Source: Atriophallophorus winterbourni (lineage: Eukaryota; Platyhelminthes; Trematoda; Plagiorchiida; Microphallidae). Taken from it: DNA of 64,000 nucleotides. The notes beneath the pieces are model-generated. The model did not search any database. It was not told the DNA's origin and saw only the letters and a list, made by a program, of their open reading frames with translations. This document shows positions 40,007 through 52,129 of the stretch, one piece after another (the stretch's first letter is position 1; each line of letters opens with the position of its first letter). Location: the NCBI GenBank assembly GCA_013407085.1, contig JACCGJ010009907.1, forward strand, positions 1 to 64,000, given 5' to 3'. The translations under genes were made by a program, and so were the position numbers.

Positions 40007-40662
40007 ACTCGGCGACGGGGAGAAAAGAACCCAGCAATTCGAAATGGCAATCACAGCAGAAAAAATCAATACTTCAGCAACAGCAACGCCAATTCGAAGA
40101 AGCTCAAGCCCGTTTGATGCAGACACTTTTGAAAAATCTGAGTGTTATTCATCAAGACAAGAAGACTGACGTACAAAACCCAGTGGTGAATGCAATCATC
40201 AACAGCATCCCCAAATTCAATTACGACCCAGAAAGCGGTCTCACCTTCGAATCTCGGTTCAAGAGATTCAAATATATTTTTCAATCAATTTTCGAAGAAA
40301 TTTTCGGCGAACAGTCTTTCTTATTTAACAGACGGTATAACTGCATGAAATTGATCAAGCAGGATTGCGATGAATTTGTAACTTATGCAGGAAAAGTATG
40401 TGGTCTGCAATCAGAGAAGGATAAAGAGATTCGCACGAGACTACCGTCACTACTCGATCAAAATCCGAAAATCAACATGACGTCAACAGCCGAATGCCAG
40501 AGGCTACTAAATTTGAAGCGTGACACTGCGCTGGTCGAGCAAAACCCACGCCAGAATGAGCCAGTGGTGTTGGCCGTCAAGCACCAAAGTAGCCGACAGA
40601 ATGATCATTGTGTCGATCAAGACACCAAGCTCCCATCCCAGTTCTGCCAATGTGATGAATGA
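39943..40662 (+). CDS. Gag-like protein of the compact LTR element, broken in the zinc finger
   Basis: A 239-codon frame that opens inside the LTR, so the true start is probably further in (for example Met59 in RLMQTLLKN). A Gln-rich coiled stretch (residues 38-60) is followed by an inverted NAIINSIPKFNYDPESG and FESRFKRFKYIFQSIF, like the capsid N-terminal region of gypsy-type Gag. The frame meets TGA at 40660-40662. The same frame stays open afterwards and encodes a Cys/His cluster (CPFKKHRCQKCNRKGHNENY, 40678-40737), so the stop lies inside the nucleic-acid-binding end. Whether the stop is a mutation or is read through cannot be told here. Confidence 0.7.
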   Translation: MTVAFSLTTRAGPTTVQHRHNNSATGRKEPSNSKWQSQQKKSILQQQQRQFEEAQARLMQTLLKNLSVIHQDKKTDVQNPVVNAIINSIPKFNYDPESGLTFESRFKRFKYIFQSIFEEIFGEQSFLFNRRYNCMKLIKQDCDEFVTYAGKVCGLQSEKDKEIRTRLPSLLDQNPKINMTSTAECQRLLNLKRDTALVEQNPRQNEPVVLAVKHQSSRQNDHCVDQDTKLPSQFCQCDE

Positions 40663-40961
40663 CATTTTGCGCGTTATTGCCCATTCAAGAAGCACCGATG
40701 CCAGAAGTGCAACAGAAAGGGGCATAACGAAAACTACTGCCGCACAAACTATTTTAAGAGATCAGTGTTCAATGATCTCTATCCTGTCTTCGCCAACTTC
40801 AAGACGCCAGAAGATGGAAATTCAGCGGAAGAAGAGCCGCCTCAAATTAATTCCGCGGAATGCAAACCAAGAAGGTGGGCCGATCGAAGACGTATTCCAG
40901 TAACCCTCTGCAAGTGAATCCAAAAATGAAGTCATACGACAACCAAGCTTAAAGGCGGAGG

Positions 40962-41185
40962 TGTTAGGAGGGCAACCCCTGTCGTATAGATAGTAAACGA
41001 ACTATCGATTAATCGACCAATCATGATCGATGGTGAGTTCCAATTGTGATTTTCATTCACTGTGATATTCACACATTTGCTCAATTGTGATATTCTTTGC
41101 ATTCGGAAATAGACGAGTTGAGTGACGGTTGCGTTCTCTCTGACCCCAAGGGCTGGGCCAAAAATAGTGCAGCACAGACATAACA
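40962..41185 (+). repeat. Right LTR of the gag-only element
   Basis: It is 224 bp, starts TGTTAGG and ends ATAACA, closely matching the left LTR. Confidence 0.85.
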
Positions 41186-41246
41186 AAACGTCTGTGAATA
41201 ATTAATATAATGATTTAACAACAAGCAATCTGAAAATTACTGTGAT

Positions 41247-41500
41247 TTGAGGATTGTGAGCAGAGCATTAGATTAGTGTTTTATAAGCGTCTTGAGTGCT
41301 TGGAACAAAATCACTTTGAGATTCTCTATACGAACATAATGGTTCGTTGTAAGCATCCTATTTAACAGTGACATTCAAGCATTATTTGTTTACTACTATA
41401 CCACTTTTCCAATTCTCACTGAACCTAAGCTGATTGCCCCAAACTGATAACTGGAAACCGTCAGAAATCGGTTGTTGTTTGCGACACCGTGTTATGCTAC
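41247..41500 (+). repeat. Decayed 241-bp hammerhead unit
   Basis: AAGCGTCTTGAGTGCTTGGAAC (41286), GTAAGCATCCTATTTAACAG (41350) and TTCTCACTGAACCTAAGCT (41415) follow the unit order. The hammerhead region (41428-41480) reads CCAAACTGATAACTGGAAAC..., with several core changes. Confidence 0.6.
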
Positions 41501-41989
41501 AACACAATGCAAGGCTACGCGTATATTGATCGTGAAAGCAGTAATTATCTTATCGTGGTTTGTGTGTGTGATGGTAAAGTGATGTGAATATTATGCTCAA
41601 TGCTTACTTCGTCGGAAATTTGTTGACCGAATGTCACATTAGTTCCTGCAAAGGTAAATGAGAGGTGAATACATTGATTTACAAGTTTCACGTGGTCATG
41701 TATGCACATGAAATATCAGACATCAGGAATTTCAGATCAGATCAAAGATGATGGTGCATTTATAGAACGGGCGTTTGCATATGCGAAACTTTGGATCAAA
41801 TGTTTTCAAGTAGATCAATCATCCATAATTAGTATTTTGCATATACCAAACTTTTATATTTCGTAATGGTTTGTGACAAACTTTCATTTCCATTTATGTT
41901 CACTTTATGAACTTGAACATGGATATTTTAATTGTCTTCGTAAATAAGTATTGTTTGGATAATTAGTACAATGTGCAACTACAGGAAAA

Positions 41990-42330
41990 CGACGTAATAC
42001 GGATAAAAAATGAGCTTGTGTCTACGACTTTTTCAAAAGGAGGATACGGCTCGTTATTATTCTGCTATCTAGAATGGTGTCTACCGAAGGACATCTACTA
42101 AAACACTTGTTTGATGTGCGTGATGAAAAAGTAACACACGGACATACCTTATCCTTTTACATTCCAAGTTCCCGTATGGAATGTCGGCGTCATTTTTCCG
42201 TACATGCTATATTTCTTTGTATTGCCCTACCTTATCATGTGGTGGACTTTCCTCGACTGGTGCTATTTAAGGCCAAATCGGGCTTATATAAACAAATGAA
42301 CAACATTCCTGAGCTATATATTTGATAAAT
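41990..42330 (+). mobile_element. CR1-like LINE C-terminus relic
   Basis: The open piece 42074-42325 reads EGHLLKHLFDVRDEKVTHGH and IPSSRMECRRHFSVHAIFL, the conserved LINE end (HPLKHLF...IPHSRLNCRR in the intact copy). Upstream sequence is frame-broken. The relic at 47660-47930 is closely related. Confidence 0.65.
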
Positions 42331-42649
42331 ATTACTCGTTATGTAATATTTTTCTACATTTTTATTCCTACCATCATTCTTTGGTGTTGAAAAGTGTTAA
42401 CATATTATCCAGAAATCTTTGAATCATCGAATCCTTGAAATGTCGTAGATCTTTGATGTTTATTTTAAGCCCTTAATCAAGTGATAATTCAAAATGTTTC
42501 ACAACAACATGCAATCTGATTTGCGAGAAAAACATCTCCCAAACGATATCTCACAACGATATGCGGTAGCAGCTCAATCAGCACGGTTTCGCGTTTTCAA
42601 GGTTGACTCCGTTCCGGCGATAACAGTAGCAGCAGGGCTATCTTTGATT

Positions 42650-43215
42650 GGAACTGAATCTTTGAACGATCCACCAGAGATTTTAGGTCAAATTTCCTGT
42701 CTTGAAAAGTCAATGCAATTTCGACTTGCTATCAACAAGGCTGGCAACAACTTGGGCCTCCTCAGAAGAGCATTGGTTCGTCTGACGCTAATGTCAATTG
42801 CAAGTAGCTTTAAACCTACACGCATCCTCATATCGAGATCCGTGGTTGAAACATGATGTTTAGCTAGTAAACTGTTGAGAAAACAGAGCGGCAAAACTCT
42901 TCCTCAAATTATCGAATCATCACTACGAAACGAGACTCAGAATTCAAAACTGCATTTAACATAGAGACGATAACGAGGAGCACTAATTTTCTTTTTTACA
43001 GTACCTACTCAAATATATTATCTTAGAAGTCGTTTATTACACCTCTCTCATAGCACATAACTGCACGGTCATCTCTTTACACTCTATCAACAGCATAGTA
43101 GATTGAACAGCGAAAAATCTCCATATTATATTCGCACTGTACAGTGGTGGAACAATTTATCTACTCACGTGGTATTGTTGACCTTTTTTACCCATAGGGA
43201 CAATTATCTTTTTTG
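42650..43215 (+). mobile_element. CR1-like LINE (family 2) relic
   Basis: MQFRLAINKAGNNLGLLRRA (42711-42770) matches CRLAACKAENNLGLLKRVLG of the 30187-32490 element. Later frame-broken pieces give RGALIFFFTV, LYQQHSRLNSEK and STHVV (42980-43180), matching its C-terminus. It is strongly decayed. Confidence 0.65.
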
Positions 43216-43239
43216 CGCTTGATAATAATCCTTACGACG

Positions 43240-43350
43240 AAACTTGTTTATCATTCCTTAACTGTTTCAAGCACATGCGGATCCTGATCCTACTGCCCCT
43301 ACCTGATGAGTGCAAACAGCACGAATCCGGTCGTGGGATGTGTGTGATGG
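43240..43350 (+). repeat. Long-stem hammerhead unit fragment
   Basis: Contains TTTCAAGCACATGCGGATCC and a hammerhead at 43296-43337. It is related to the copy at 29375-29490, in the opposite orientation. Confidence 0.6.
43296..43337 (+). ncRNA. Hammerhead motif, long-stem variant, one core change
   Basis: CCCTAC, CTGATGA, perfect helix II GTGC-AAACA-GCAC, then GAAT instead of GAAA, CCGGTC, GTGGGA. The change of A15.1 removes the A-U pair of helix III at the cleavage site, so activity is doubtful. Confidence 0.65.
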
Positions 43351-45319
43351 AACTGTATGCATATACTGATTTTTGAACCTGAACAATAATTTATGCGTGT
43401 TTGTTACCATTGTTATTCTTTCATAAACGGCTTAAAATATCATGTTATAAGTTATTTTTATCACTCGGAAGCCGATGGCAACTTGCGTGTACGAACTTTA
43501 TACCTTACTATTTGACAGCGCAACTTGAATCATCTACACAAGAGAACAAACAATGTAGATTAAGTTCCAATAAAGTATCACGCGTCCCATCCTAGACATA
43601 ACATGAGTGAAGAAATAACAAATCCAGAAGTGATAGCAGAGAATGATTTTTGTCGTCATTTGCATCGACAACGTTTTACTTGACTACACATTTCGATTTC
43701 GGAGCAACAATCCTTCCCTCAGCGTTCATAACAATATACAGTATTCGATGAATCCTACACTCACACCATTTCGATATGGCTATATGAAATAGAATATTTA
43801 TATTTCATAATATCAATAATATGAGTCGTAGAAATGAGTAGGCGGACATTTCGGCGTTTGACCCATGTTTGGTACAAGGTCATTTGTGAGTTCAGAAAAT
43901 TTGAATGCATTTGGCATTAACCCTACGTAGTGAAAGAAACGTGCTCTCGACTGCTCGCTTTGTATTTGGGTTAAGCGCCAGCCAGAGTGGATACTGCTTC
44001 TTGCAACTGAACGTAGAGTTAAAAGACACGAGTTAAACATTGTTGATTAGCAGCTACATATCGATCAGCTAGGTTATACATACATGAATATCACTACTCG
44101 GTACCAGATTCAGTGTTCTTTGAATAAGAAGATCAACTTTGCTTGAATAACACCGGCTTGATCTTTCAGCTTCGAATACAATTAGTTTTAACGCGGGCAT
44201 AAATTGTTTGATCGCTTCTCAAACGAGGAGTCAAAAATGCATGAAATTCATCGCTAACTTGTGTGAATGTGGGTATTCTGTTATTGCATTGTTTTTTAAA
44301 TACTTGATGTGATCACTTGGCACTTAGAGATTTTATTAAACAGTAAATAAAAAATTTAAACTAGCACGTGGAACTTTACCCCATTTGTATGTAACCTTGG
44401 TTAACGATGATTAAGTTAAAAAAATAAATTATTATAAACTGATTTATTTTATTTTAGGCAATGTTGTGCCATGCAATACTTACCGAGACCCAGGATTGAA
44501 AGGTGCAATCCCGTTTTGCCGAGTGTTCTGCAAAACGAACATTTCAACGCTATTACTTTGTAAACAATCGGGGAAAGTTTGTATTTAATTCTGGATTAAA
44601 AGCATATTCGCTTTACACACAGTTCAAATGTCCTATTGAAATAGTTTTGCCAATCCTTGCTGTTCTTGTGGACCTGACTTGATTTATATGAAATTTTAAA
44701 TAATAAAATCGTCTGATAATTCATTTGCCTTTGTGGGCATAATCGTTGGTTCGATGCTAATTAAAATTGAGTTTGATAGAATTTTTAGAAAAATAATAAA
44801 GACAAGACCATTAGAAACAAACATTGATATCCATTGTACCTGGGGATATCTCGAATGATTAAAAAATGCATTAGGCCATCATTATTTCATCGACAGAGAA
44901 AAATGAAAGCTCGAAATTAATTTTTCTCCGCACTTTTATTTTTTTCATTCAACATGGAACTTTTTAACATGTTTCTATGTAAACGAAAGAAGTTTGATGC
45001 TCCACACGATTTGAATACTGGGCAATTTTATTTCGAACTACCATCATAACGCTCAATTCCAGTGCAGACGAAACCGAAGCTGTTTTGGATTTGAATGTGA
45101 CTGGCAATCTCAAATGTTCTCATTAAACTTCAACTTTTCTCCCATAATTGTTATTCGTATTAAAAAATTTTGTTGGTAAATTAATTTGATTTGCTGAAAA
45201 TTCGTTTTAACAATTAAAGCATTCTTATTCTTTCTTTAACAATAGAAATGATCGGTAATTTCTTAATGTTTGTTGTTGGAATTCTTCGCATGTCGATCTT
45301 ATGCTTCAAGGGCGTTTAA
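43351..45319. other. No gene recognised
   Basis: About 2 kb of AT-rich sequence. The open frame 43813-44040 on the minus strand has no recognisable domain. Confidence 0.4.
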
Positions 45320-45640
45320 AATTAATAATCGGTCCGATACGGGAAGAACACTCTCTCTCCAGCAGAGCTCGCAGCGATAGGCAGTACTCGGCCAATCAAT
45401 GCCAGCTGCAGGCTCTCAGAACCCGATAGCAGTGTCAGCGCAACCCCGCTTAGAGACGACGGTTGCGCAGTGACTCTAAAGTGAGCGAGCAAGAGTAAGT
45501 TCTTTCCAGCGAATAGGTTTAATGTCAGAGATTTCATATTTCTTACGCAAACCTCTTTGCAACGCAAGTTCGGCCTGCCCACAGTTCGACTTCGAGATTT
45601 TAACTCTCCATAGAGTAGATCTTATGATATATGACCATTT
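45320..45640 (-). mobile_element. RTE-like LINE, C-terminal fragment
   Basis: On the minus strand GRPNLRCKEVCVRNMKSLTL begins the conserved VGRPxLRxKDVCK-type segment. The following part keeps the family's base sequence (GCGCAACCGTCGTC, TGCGAGCTCTGC) but is out of frame for the finger. Confidence 0.6.
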
Positions 45641-47650
45641 CCCTAACGAATTGGTGTATATTGAAAACCGACATTATATATTCGAGAAAAATATAACCTC
45701 CATTGTTTAAACACATCCTCATTTCGACAAATTTGATCTGTACAAACAGCAAGAAACATTTCGGTGAATATTTTTGATTGGGATAAGAAAACGTTTCAAA
45801 AAGACGTGTATTTAGAAGTGAGCACTAATACAGCATGTATAAGTATAATTGATCGTGTGAATGATATTCTATGGAATGAAACTTCAAACAGAGTTTGACG
45901 TTGTGAAAAAATCTTCAGTCTTCAACCTACTAATCTTGTCAGATCAATGGGAAATTTCAAAAACCTTCGGAGTTGGTCGTATGTAACACAAATATTAAAC
46001 TAGATAAATTTCAAAAATCTTGGTATGCAATTGAGCAGTAAGGTTGCAAACAGTACATTGATGTTAACGTATTGTCAACCTTTTGCGATTTTCTTATATG
46101 CGAGGTTTTTCGGAGCTTGAGATATACAGAATAAGCACGCTGGTACTAGAAAACCTTTAGCATGATTTCTCTCAAGGTATTTATTCCACTGTTTAACTTG
46201 GATAAGCAAGAAGATGGTTAGTGAGATGTCTAGAAAAGAACATTGCTACCATTGTGTGTCTCAATCACATTCAAGAAATCTTTAAAACATCGTTGGAAAT
46301 CGCTTAAATGTATAGAATGACGCCAATTACCTGGATTTGAATGACTGTCAAGTGACGCCTTTTGACGTTAACTCGTGGGGGCAAACACAGCGACCACCAA
46401 AACAACTGGGAACGTGGGATTCCGATTGAATAGCCGACGAATCGAATAGTCGTTTTTCATTAACAACGATAATTAGAACATACATGTGCATCAAAACTTT
46501 AAAGATATTTTATTCCTCCAAAACTGTTCATTGTTCTGGGACGATTAATACACCGCCCTCGATCGTTATATTTTTAATGTAAGTAAGCAGAAACTATTTC
46601 CTTCAATCCAAAAACATAAAATGATCTTCAAATCAGCACGAGCTCTATTACAGTAAAATCATCGAATGAATTTCAGACGTCAATTCTAAAACCATTACAT
46701 AAATTAGATCTCCGTAAGAGACCAAACACGTTTAATGTACTAACTGGGAACACCTCCAACTTCAGGAATACGACGTTCGCACAAACAAACAATGTTCTCT
46801 GATATTTATCACTCTTTTCAAAACATGTGTGAATAGTTGGTAAAGGGTGAACCTGCCATTTCGCTGACAGGTGGTATGCCATCGGACAATGTACCGAGAT
46901 TTAACGGTTTTCGACTATTTAGCTTGGGAAAAATTATAGCCCGTTTTTCTCATTAAAAACTATTCGTAAATGCTTTGCATTTATTTATAATTTTAATTCC
47001 GTGATTTGTTTATAAATGAATAAAAATGTTCAAGATAACGAAATTAAAGTTTGTTTATGCTTGTCACATTTTTACAGCATATAAGTTTGATTACTATTAA
47101 GGAAATTCATGATTAATATTGCTATAAATTATTCAATCGAAAATATGTAGAAAATTGAATCAATTATTTGTAAGCGTGTATGCTGTGCTTTATCATTCTA
47201 TTAATACTATATAACTTGATTGCCAGTTAGGTTGGTTATTGGGTGTGCTTTTGTTCTGGATTTAAACCAAGATTTAGGTCATTACTGAATGGAAAGATCA
47301 ATACCTAGCTTTATTTGAAATTCATATTTATATCAGAGGTATTTAGAACCTGGTCGTTTTTCTAATACTAGTCTTGAATTTCGTATCCTTGAAACATCAT
47401 TCTTGAGAGACTTTGTATTATGGAATCGTGATATCCATCGATAGGCTCGTAGATTGTTAGGTAAGTTCCGAGGAATATTTGGGAGATTTTTGCGGTTAAA
47501 GTTACCAAGGATAATGAATGTCTACCTTCACCATACGATGGAGTAAGCGGTGAAGGTCTAGCCTCCTTGACTGCAAAGAGACATTGCTTTCTTCGATAAA
47601 ATCTTTCACAGAGCAACAACGTAAGTGATGGGTCTTGGAAATATTCCGTA
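45641..47650. other. No gene recognised
   Basis: About 2 kb of AT-rich sequence without recognised elements. Confidence 0.4.
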
Positions 47651-47659
47651 AACCGAAAG

Positions 47660-47930
47660 TTTGTGACGTCTTGGTCAATGTGCCTTTACCGAAAGGAGGA
47701 TAAGGCGCAATATTTTTCTTGTCTACTAAATAACATTTACTAAGTCATTTGTTTCAAGAGTGTGATGAGAAATTCACACATGAATATACCTTATTCCTTT
47801 ACATTCCCGTATTTATTATCGGCACAATTTTTCCCTATTTCAACATGTAGTGGATTCTCGCTGCCGGGTGATATTTAAAGCGTAATTGGAATTATATATG
47901 CAAACGAGCATCATTTGTTAGTCATACATT
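47660..47930 (+). mobile_element. CR1-like LINE C-terminus relic (related to 41990-42330)
   Basis: CGAAAGGAGGATAAGGCGCA, then a frame LSHLFQECDEKFTHEYTLFL and a broken IP...FPYFN segment, matches the 42010-42260 copy base by base with many changes. Confidence 0.6.
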
Positions 47931-48282
47931 TGATGTACTCTACTAGGTATATAACATTTAAATCTTAAATACACCATTGTTTGATCATGATTATTGGATT
48001 AATCACGCACAGTGTACGATCAGTTATCTACATAATGACCTTTGTTTGACGTGCATTCAAAGAGACAAGTTTGTTTCTATGACATCCAATGAACGACTTG
48101 ACGGAAAATTGCACACTGCTAACCTTTATCCGCCATATAAAGGTTCATTCAATTTCTCGGTATTAGCAAGAACGACGCACAATGATTTTAAATTTGGTCC
48201 GAAACCAATTGGAATATGTTTGGAACCGATCGTGTATTCATAATGCAAAGAAATTTGAGTGCAATCGGTTTGAGCATGTTTT

Positions 48283-48325
48283 CGGTAACGTTTCACTCCT
48301 GACACATAAGCTTCGCCAGAACAAG
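48283..48325 (-). ncRNA. Hammerhead motif, PLE type B, left inverted arm, damaged
   Basis: On the minus strand CTTGTT, CTGGCGA (core A6 changed to G), a loosened hairpin, GAAACGTTACC. The second core strand is intact. Confidence 0.55.
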
Positions 48326-49540
48326 GGTGGTAGTCAGGACTGGGAACATAACTAAGTATTAGTAAACATCCCCACTGATTTGACCTTAGGGCTAAACAGC
48401 ATGCACCGTGTCACGTCTCGTGGGAATGACCAGCATCAGTGGTCCATTTTCCTCACAGTGTGTATCCACATCAATCTAATACAAGTGAACAAGGTCAAGG
48501 TCATTTGACACACAAAATTGAGCGTCCAGCAAATTATCTACGGTGTATAGATCTGTCTAAACAGGAACCACTTCGCATTTAATGAGCAATTATATATAAA
48601 AAGAAGGGTTGGTAATGGGTTCGCCGATATCTCCAGTACTTGCGAACATGTATATGGAGCATTTCGAGAAAAAGCCATTAACAATGAAGAACTTAATCCA
48701 AATATATAGCGGCGCTATGTTGATGGCACATTTGTTATCATTGAGCGATATCGGTTAGAGGCCTTCTTCAAATTTGTAAATGAAATAGACTCACGCATCA
48801 CGGTCACAAATGAAGTGGAATCTTGCACAGGCACTCTTCCATTTTTGGACTTTTTAGCACACAATGTATACAGGAAAATAAAAACTTTTGTCCATGGGAA
48901 ACATATCGATTCATATGCACTTCAAGGATAAAACACCTTAATCTAGCGTTACGAACAACATCTACAGAATCAACTGTAAGGACTGTTCAGGTGTTTACGT
49001 AGGGCAGACTTCCATAGAAATTCACAGCACCGGGATGCGAGGGAATATCAATCCCTTAATCCTGATTCTGCCTTGGTGGAGCACGTTTTAGATACGGGTC
49101 ACAGCGTGGATCTAGAAAATGTGAAAATATTGAGACGCGGTATTAAACCGTATAGCGAACGCCTACATGCGGAGGCGGTCGAAATTGCTAAGGCAGAAAT
49201 CACCACAATCTGGCGCTCGGCACTGATGCGAAGGTAAATGTATATGTATATGTATATGTACTAGTTAATTTGATTTTTGTTTTTCTTCAAAAATAGCCTT
49301 AGCCCCGTTAGTTATGTACTTTTACCCCATGTGGGCAGCTGTATCAACCGACCATGACCGTGTTCACGTGTATTAGATTAATGTGAATACACACTAGCAG
49401 GCAAATCGACTACTAACCCTGTTCATTCTCACGAGACGTGACACACTGTTGCTGTACTATAAGCTGTATAGCCCTATGATCTAATCAGTGGTGGTGTGTT
49501 GGCTACTACTTAGTCATGTTCACTGTCCAGGCTATCACCC

Positions 49541-49584
49541 TTGGTCTGAAGAAGTTTCTGTGTTAGAAGTGAAACGTTACCCAA
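49541..49584 (+). ncRNA. Hammerhead ribozyme, PLE type B, core intact
   Basis: TTGGT, CTGAAGA, a 7-bp hairpin GTTTCTG/TAGAAGT with G-U pairs, GAAAC, GTT, ACCCAA. The core is complete; helix I is GGU:ACC. Confidence 0.72.
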
Positions 49585-49659
49585 AAATTGCTCTAACCTA
49601 TTGCACTCAAATTTCTTTGCATTCGCTCAACACATTTGCGCATTTATGAACAAGGGACA

Positions 49660-49800
49660 ATGCAAACATGCGCATTTGCATTCATTTCTATCACGCACAC
49701 GTACAAACATACACACACACCACAACCAGTTTCCTGCTGCTGGCGCTCTTCCGGTAGGGACACTATGGTCAGGATTCGCAAGCCCTGAGACAGTGGAGGT
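49660..49800 (-). repeat. Long-stem hammerhead unit fragment, ribozyme decayed
   Basis: CATTTGCATTCATTTCTATCACGCACAC and the complement of CCCTAC...GGAAAC (49727-49767) show the family, but the 5' core reads CGGAAGA instead of CTGATGA. Confidence 0.5.
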
Positions 49801-50579
49801 TACCTCATTTATTTATTCTGTATCATCGAAATACTTCATTACTTCAAACTATTCATTGGAACAGAGCAGTAGATGGTAAAATATATTCCCGTGTCCGGGG
49901 TGTTTCGCTGCTTTTGAATATTCATTTTTGCGGGACAGTTTTAAGTCATAATGACCTTCAGTTTTTTTGGGTCCATTTATGGGGAATTTTGATACAACAT
50001 TTAGTCAGAACATTAAATGCTTGGAATTTTAACGCTGTTTAGGTTAGTTTCAAAATATGCTAAACATTCTAAATATTCAAACCACAGGATTTGAACGGAA
50101 AAATTGCACAGCAGACTCAAAAATAGATCAAATTCAATCGAGTATGGATGTGCAATCGTGCGGCACTTCTGTGCTGTACAGCTAAATTGTTTTACGACCG
50201 GCAGTAATCTGCATGCAAATACACGCGGGAGTCTCACTGCCATTGCTATTTTACTTTTCCATTGCTATCTATGCCTGGGCAACCTGACAGTATCTTAGCC
50301 CATGTGCAGTCTTTGACTGTGCAGCACTTTGCCTGGGTTAGGCTAGTGATTTCATACATACATTTGCCATGGAAGGCATCCTTAGCTAAAGTCTAATGCG
50401 AAAATGCCGTTCGAATTCCGAATGAGGAGAATTTCTCACGTTCATAAATTTGGGTTTTAACCCAAATGCAGAATAAATCTTGAAATTCGTATTCTGCCGC
50501 GATTCAGGCTTTTGCCACACAAGCTAAGCGACCAAATCTATAGTACACAGTGGAAGAAAAGGACTGGGGTGTCTAGATT

Positions 50580-51020
50580 TGAGGTAGTTTCAAAAATGGT
50601 CTACAATGCGAAGAAATTTACAAACGTGCGTTTCAGCTACTAGGAATGTTACGGCGGATATTTAAACGTTGTTCCCCGAGTTGTGTTCCTCCCATAATGA
50701 ACACACATAAACCCGGTTCTAGAGTAATTACTACTCAAGCCCCAAAATCTTAAATCTCGTTTCAAGGTGATAATAATCAAAATGTAGTCTTGCCGTACAC
50801 TCTAGTCTTTAAAACTCCTCTTTTAATTTAATTACGAATTCCTACTTTGCCATGAATGTTAGGTTTCTCGGGATCTTTTGTTATAGTCTGTAGTGTGCTG
50901 AAATCTGTATCAAAATTCTGAGTTGTTTCGTAATGATGATTTGGCAGTACATTGACGAACTTTGTCACTCTGCTCTGTAGTGTTTCGAATAGCTAAATAT
51001 TTTTTTACAACGAAGGATCC
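50580..51020. mobile_element. Two CR1-like LINE scraps in opposite orientation
   Basis: Plus strand 50588-50705 reads SFKNGLQCEEIYKRAFQLLG then MLRRIFKRCSP, matching residues about 535-575 of the 57669 element. Minus strand at about 50955-51020 matches the family 2 stretch TCTGCGCTGTGGAGTTTCTAA...CAACCAAGGATCCCA of 30570-30630. Confidence 0.5.
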
Positions 51021-51926
51021 CAATCCCAAAATATTGAGCGAAATAGACCAAGATTGTCAAATAATTACTAAAGGCGAGAGGCAACATTTTTTGTCATATC
51101 CCATTTTCGTTTGTCGGAAAAGTTCGTATCGCTCACTTTTTCATCAAATAACAAACTCTTGATAAATCATGCAATTGAGTTCTACGAATCCGACCAGGTT
51201 CAAAATGTAGGTTATTGAGCAAGGCTCAATTCTTACACAAATGCTTCACACTGCATGATGTAATCTTCTTACGCATATGGCCAAACGACAATCTGTCACA
51301 AAGGTGTCATTATGTGCACTGGAAACGAACATGTATTTGACTGACTCTGTCCCTGCAAAGGAATAGATCAAACTGGTTATTTCTTGAAATATTCAAATTT
51401 TCATGCTTTTCCGACAAGGACACGACTAGCTTCGTGTTGTTTGAACTCATAGGTAGGAACAGGATGTCTTGGTTTTTTAATAATACATTTCATTCAATGA
51501 TTTTTACAATAAAGTCTCGTTAAGTATTGTACAGCTTTTTAATAAAATGTTCTTTAATTTAACACGATACTTGGAGCACGAAGCTAATTTGCACGCAATT
51601 AGAACATTACCACGACTCACCGGTAGATCATGATGTCGCCGTTTTCTGAACGATCAATTGGACTTTTATTCTCCATTTCTAAACAACAACCATCATTTTT
51701 TCCACAAAGATTTCAGCAACCAAACACACAGCAGTTTCACTTTGCGTGTCATTTTGTCGTTCCATTTTTCCGTCAGCTGATTGGCAATTTCGAAAAACGG
51801 CGCACACTGATTGGTTTGTGACAGGTTGTGATAAAAGCTTTCCAGTTTGGGCGCGAGCTATAGTTTGAAAGAACACACTAACTTTTGGAACGAGAATTAA
51901 AATTTTACAAAATCTTGTCATTAAAA

Positions 51927-52091
51927 ATGCGTCGGGCGGTACTTGATATCGTTAATTTAGATAATGCGAATTTGTTTATTTTGGAACAAGTCAACAAAAT
52001 TATCACAGAAGATTCCACTGTTTATATCTTAGTTGAGGTGCTTATTATTATGTGGTTTATCAAAACGTATACGAGAACAGTTAACGCATAA
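51927..52091 (+). other. Possible first exon or short unassigned frame
   Basis: ATG at 51927 opens a frame reading MRRAVLDIVNLDNANLFILE and a hydrophobic segment YILVEVLIIMWFI. A GTGCTT that could act as a donor lies after TTGAG near 52038. No family was recognised. It may be a chance frame. Confidence 0.2.
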
Positions 52092-52129
52092 TTTTGCGTT
52101 TTAGCCTATAATATCGAACGTTCGGTCAC

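Larger units (their letters stand above)
39782..41185 (+). mobile_element. Compact gag-only LTR retrotransposon with both LTRs
   Basis: Left LTR 39782-40006 (225 bp) and right LTR 40962-41185 (224 bp) are almost the same; both begin TGTT(A/T)GGAGGGCA and end ACATAACA. A purine-rich AAAGGCGGAG lies just before the right LTR, fitting a polypurine tract. CTCGGCGACGGGG after the left LTR may be a primer-binding site. The inner 955 bp holds one gag-like frame and no protease, reverse transcriptase or integrase. The element would need enzymes from another element. No target-site duplication was seen (CTAGAC before, AAACG after). Confidence 0.85.
48190..49625 (+). mobile_element. Penelope-like element type B with long inverted ends
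   Basis: The reverse transcriptase end is readable from about 48610: GLVMGSPISPVLANMYMEHF, then RRYVDGTFVII (second catalytic Asp changed to Gly) and GTLPFLDFLAHNVY. A GIY-YIG domain follows (NNIYRINCKDCSGVYVGQTS at 48953-49012; TGHSVDLENVKILRRGIKPY at 49095-49154; AEITTIWRSALMRR). The 3' non-coding tail holds a hammerhead (49541-49584). The left end, 48230-48510, is the reverse complement of the 3' tail 49350-49622, so the copy has inverted ends of about 280 bp, each with a hammerhead. The coding part is 5' truncated. Confidence 0.8.
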
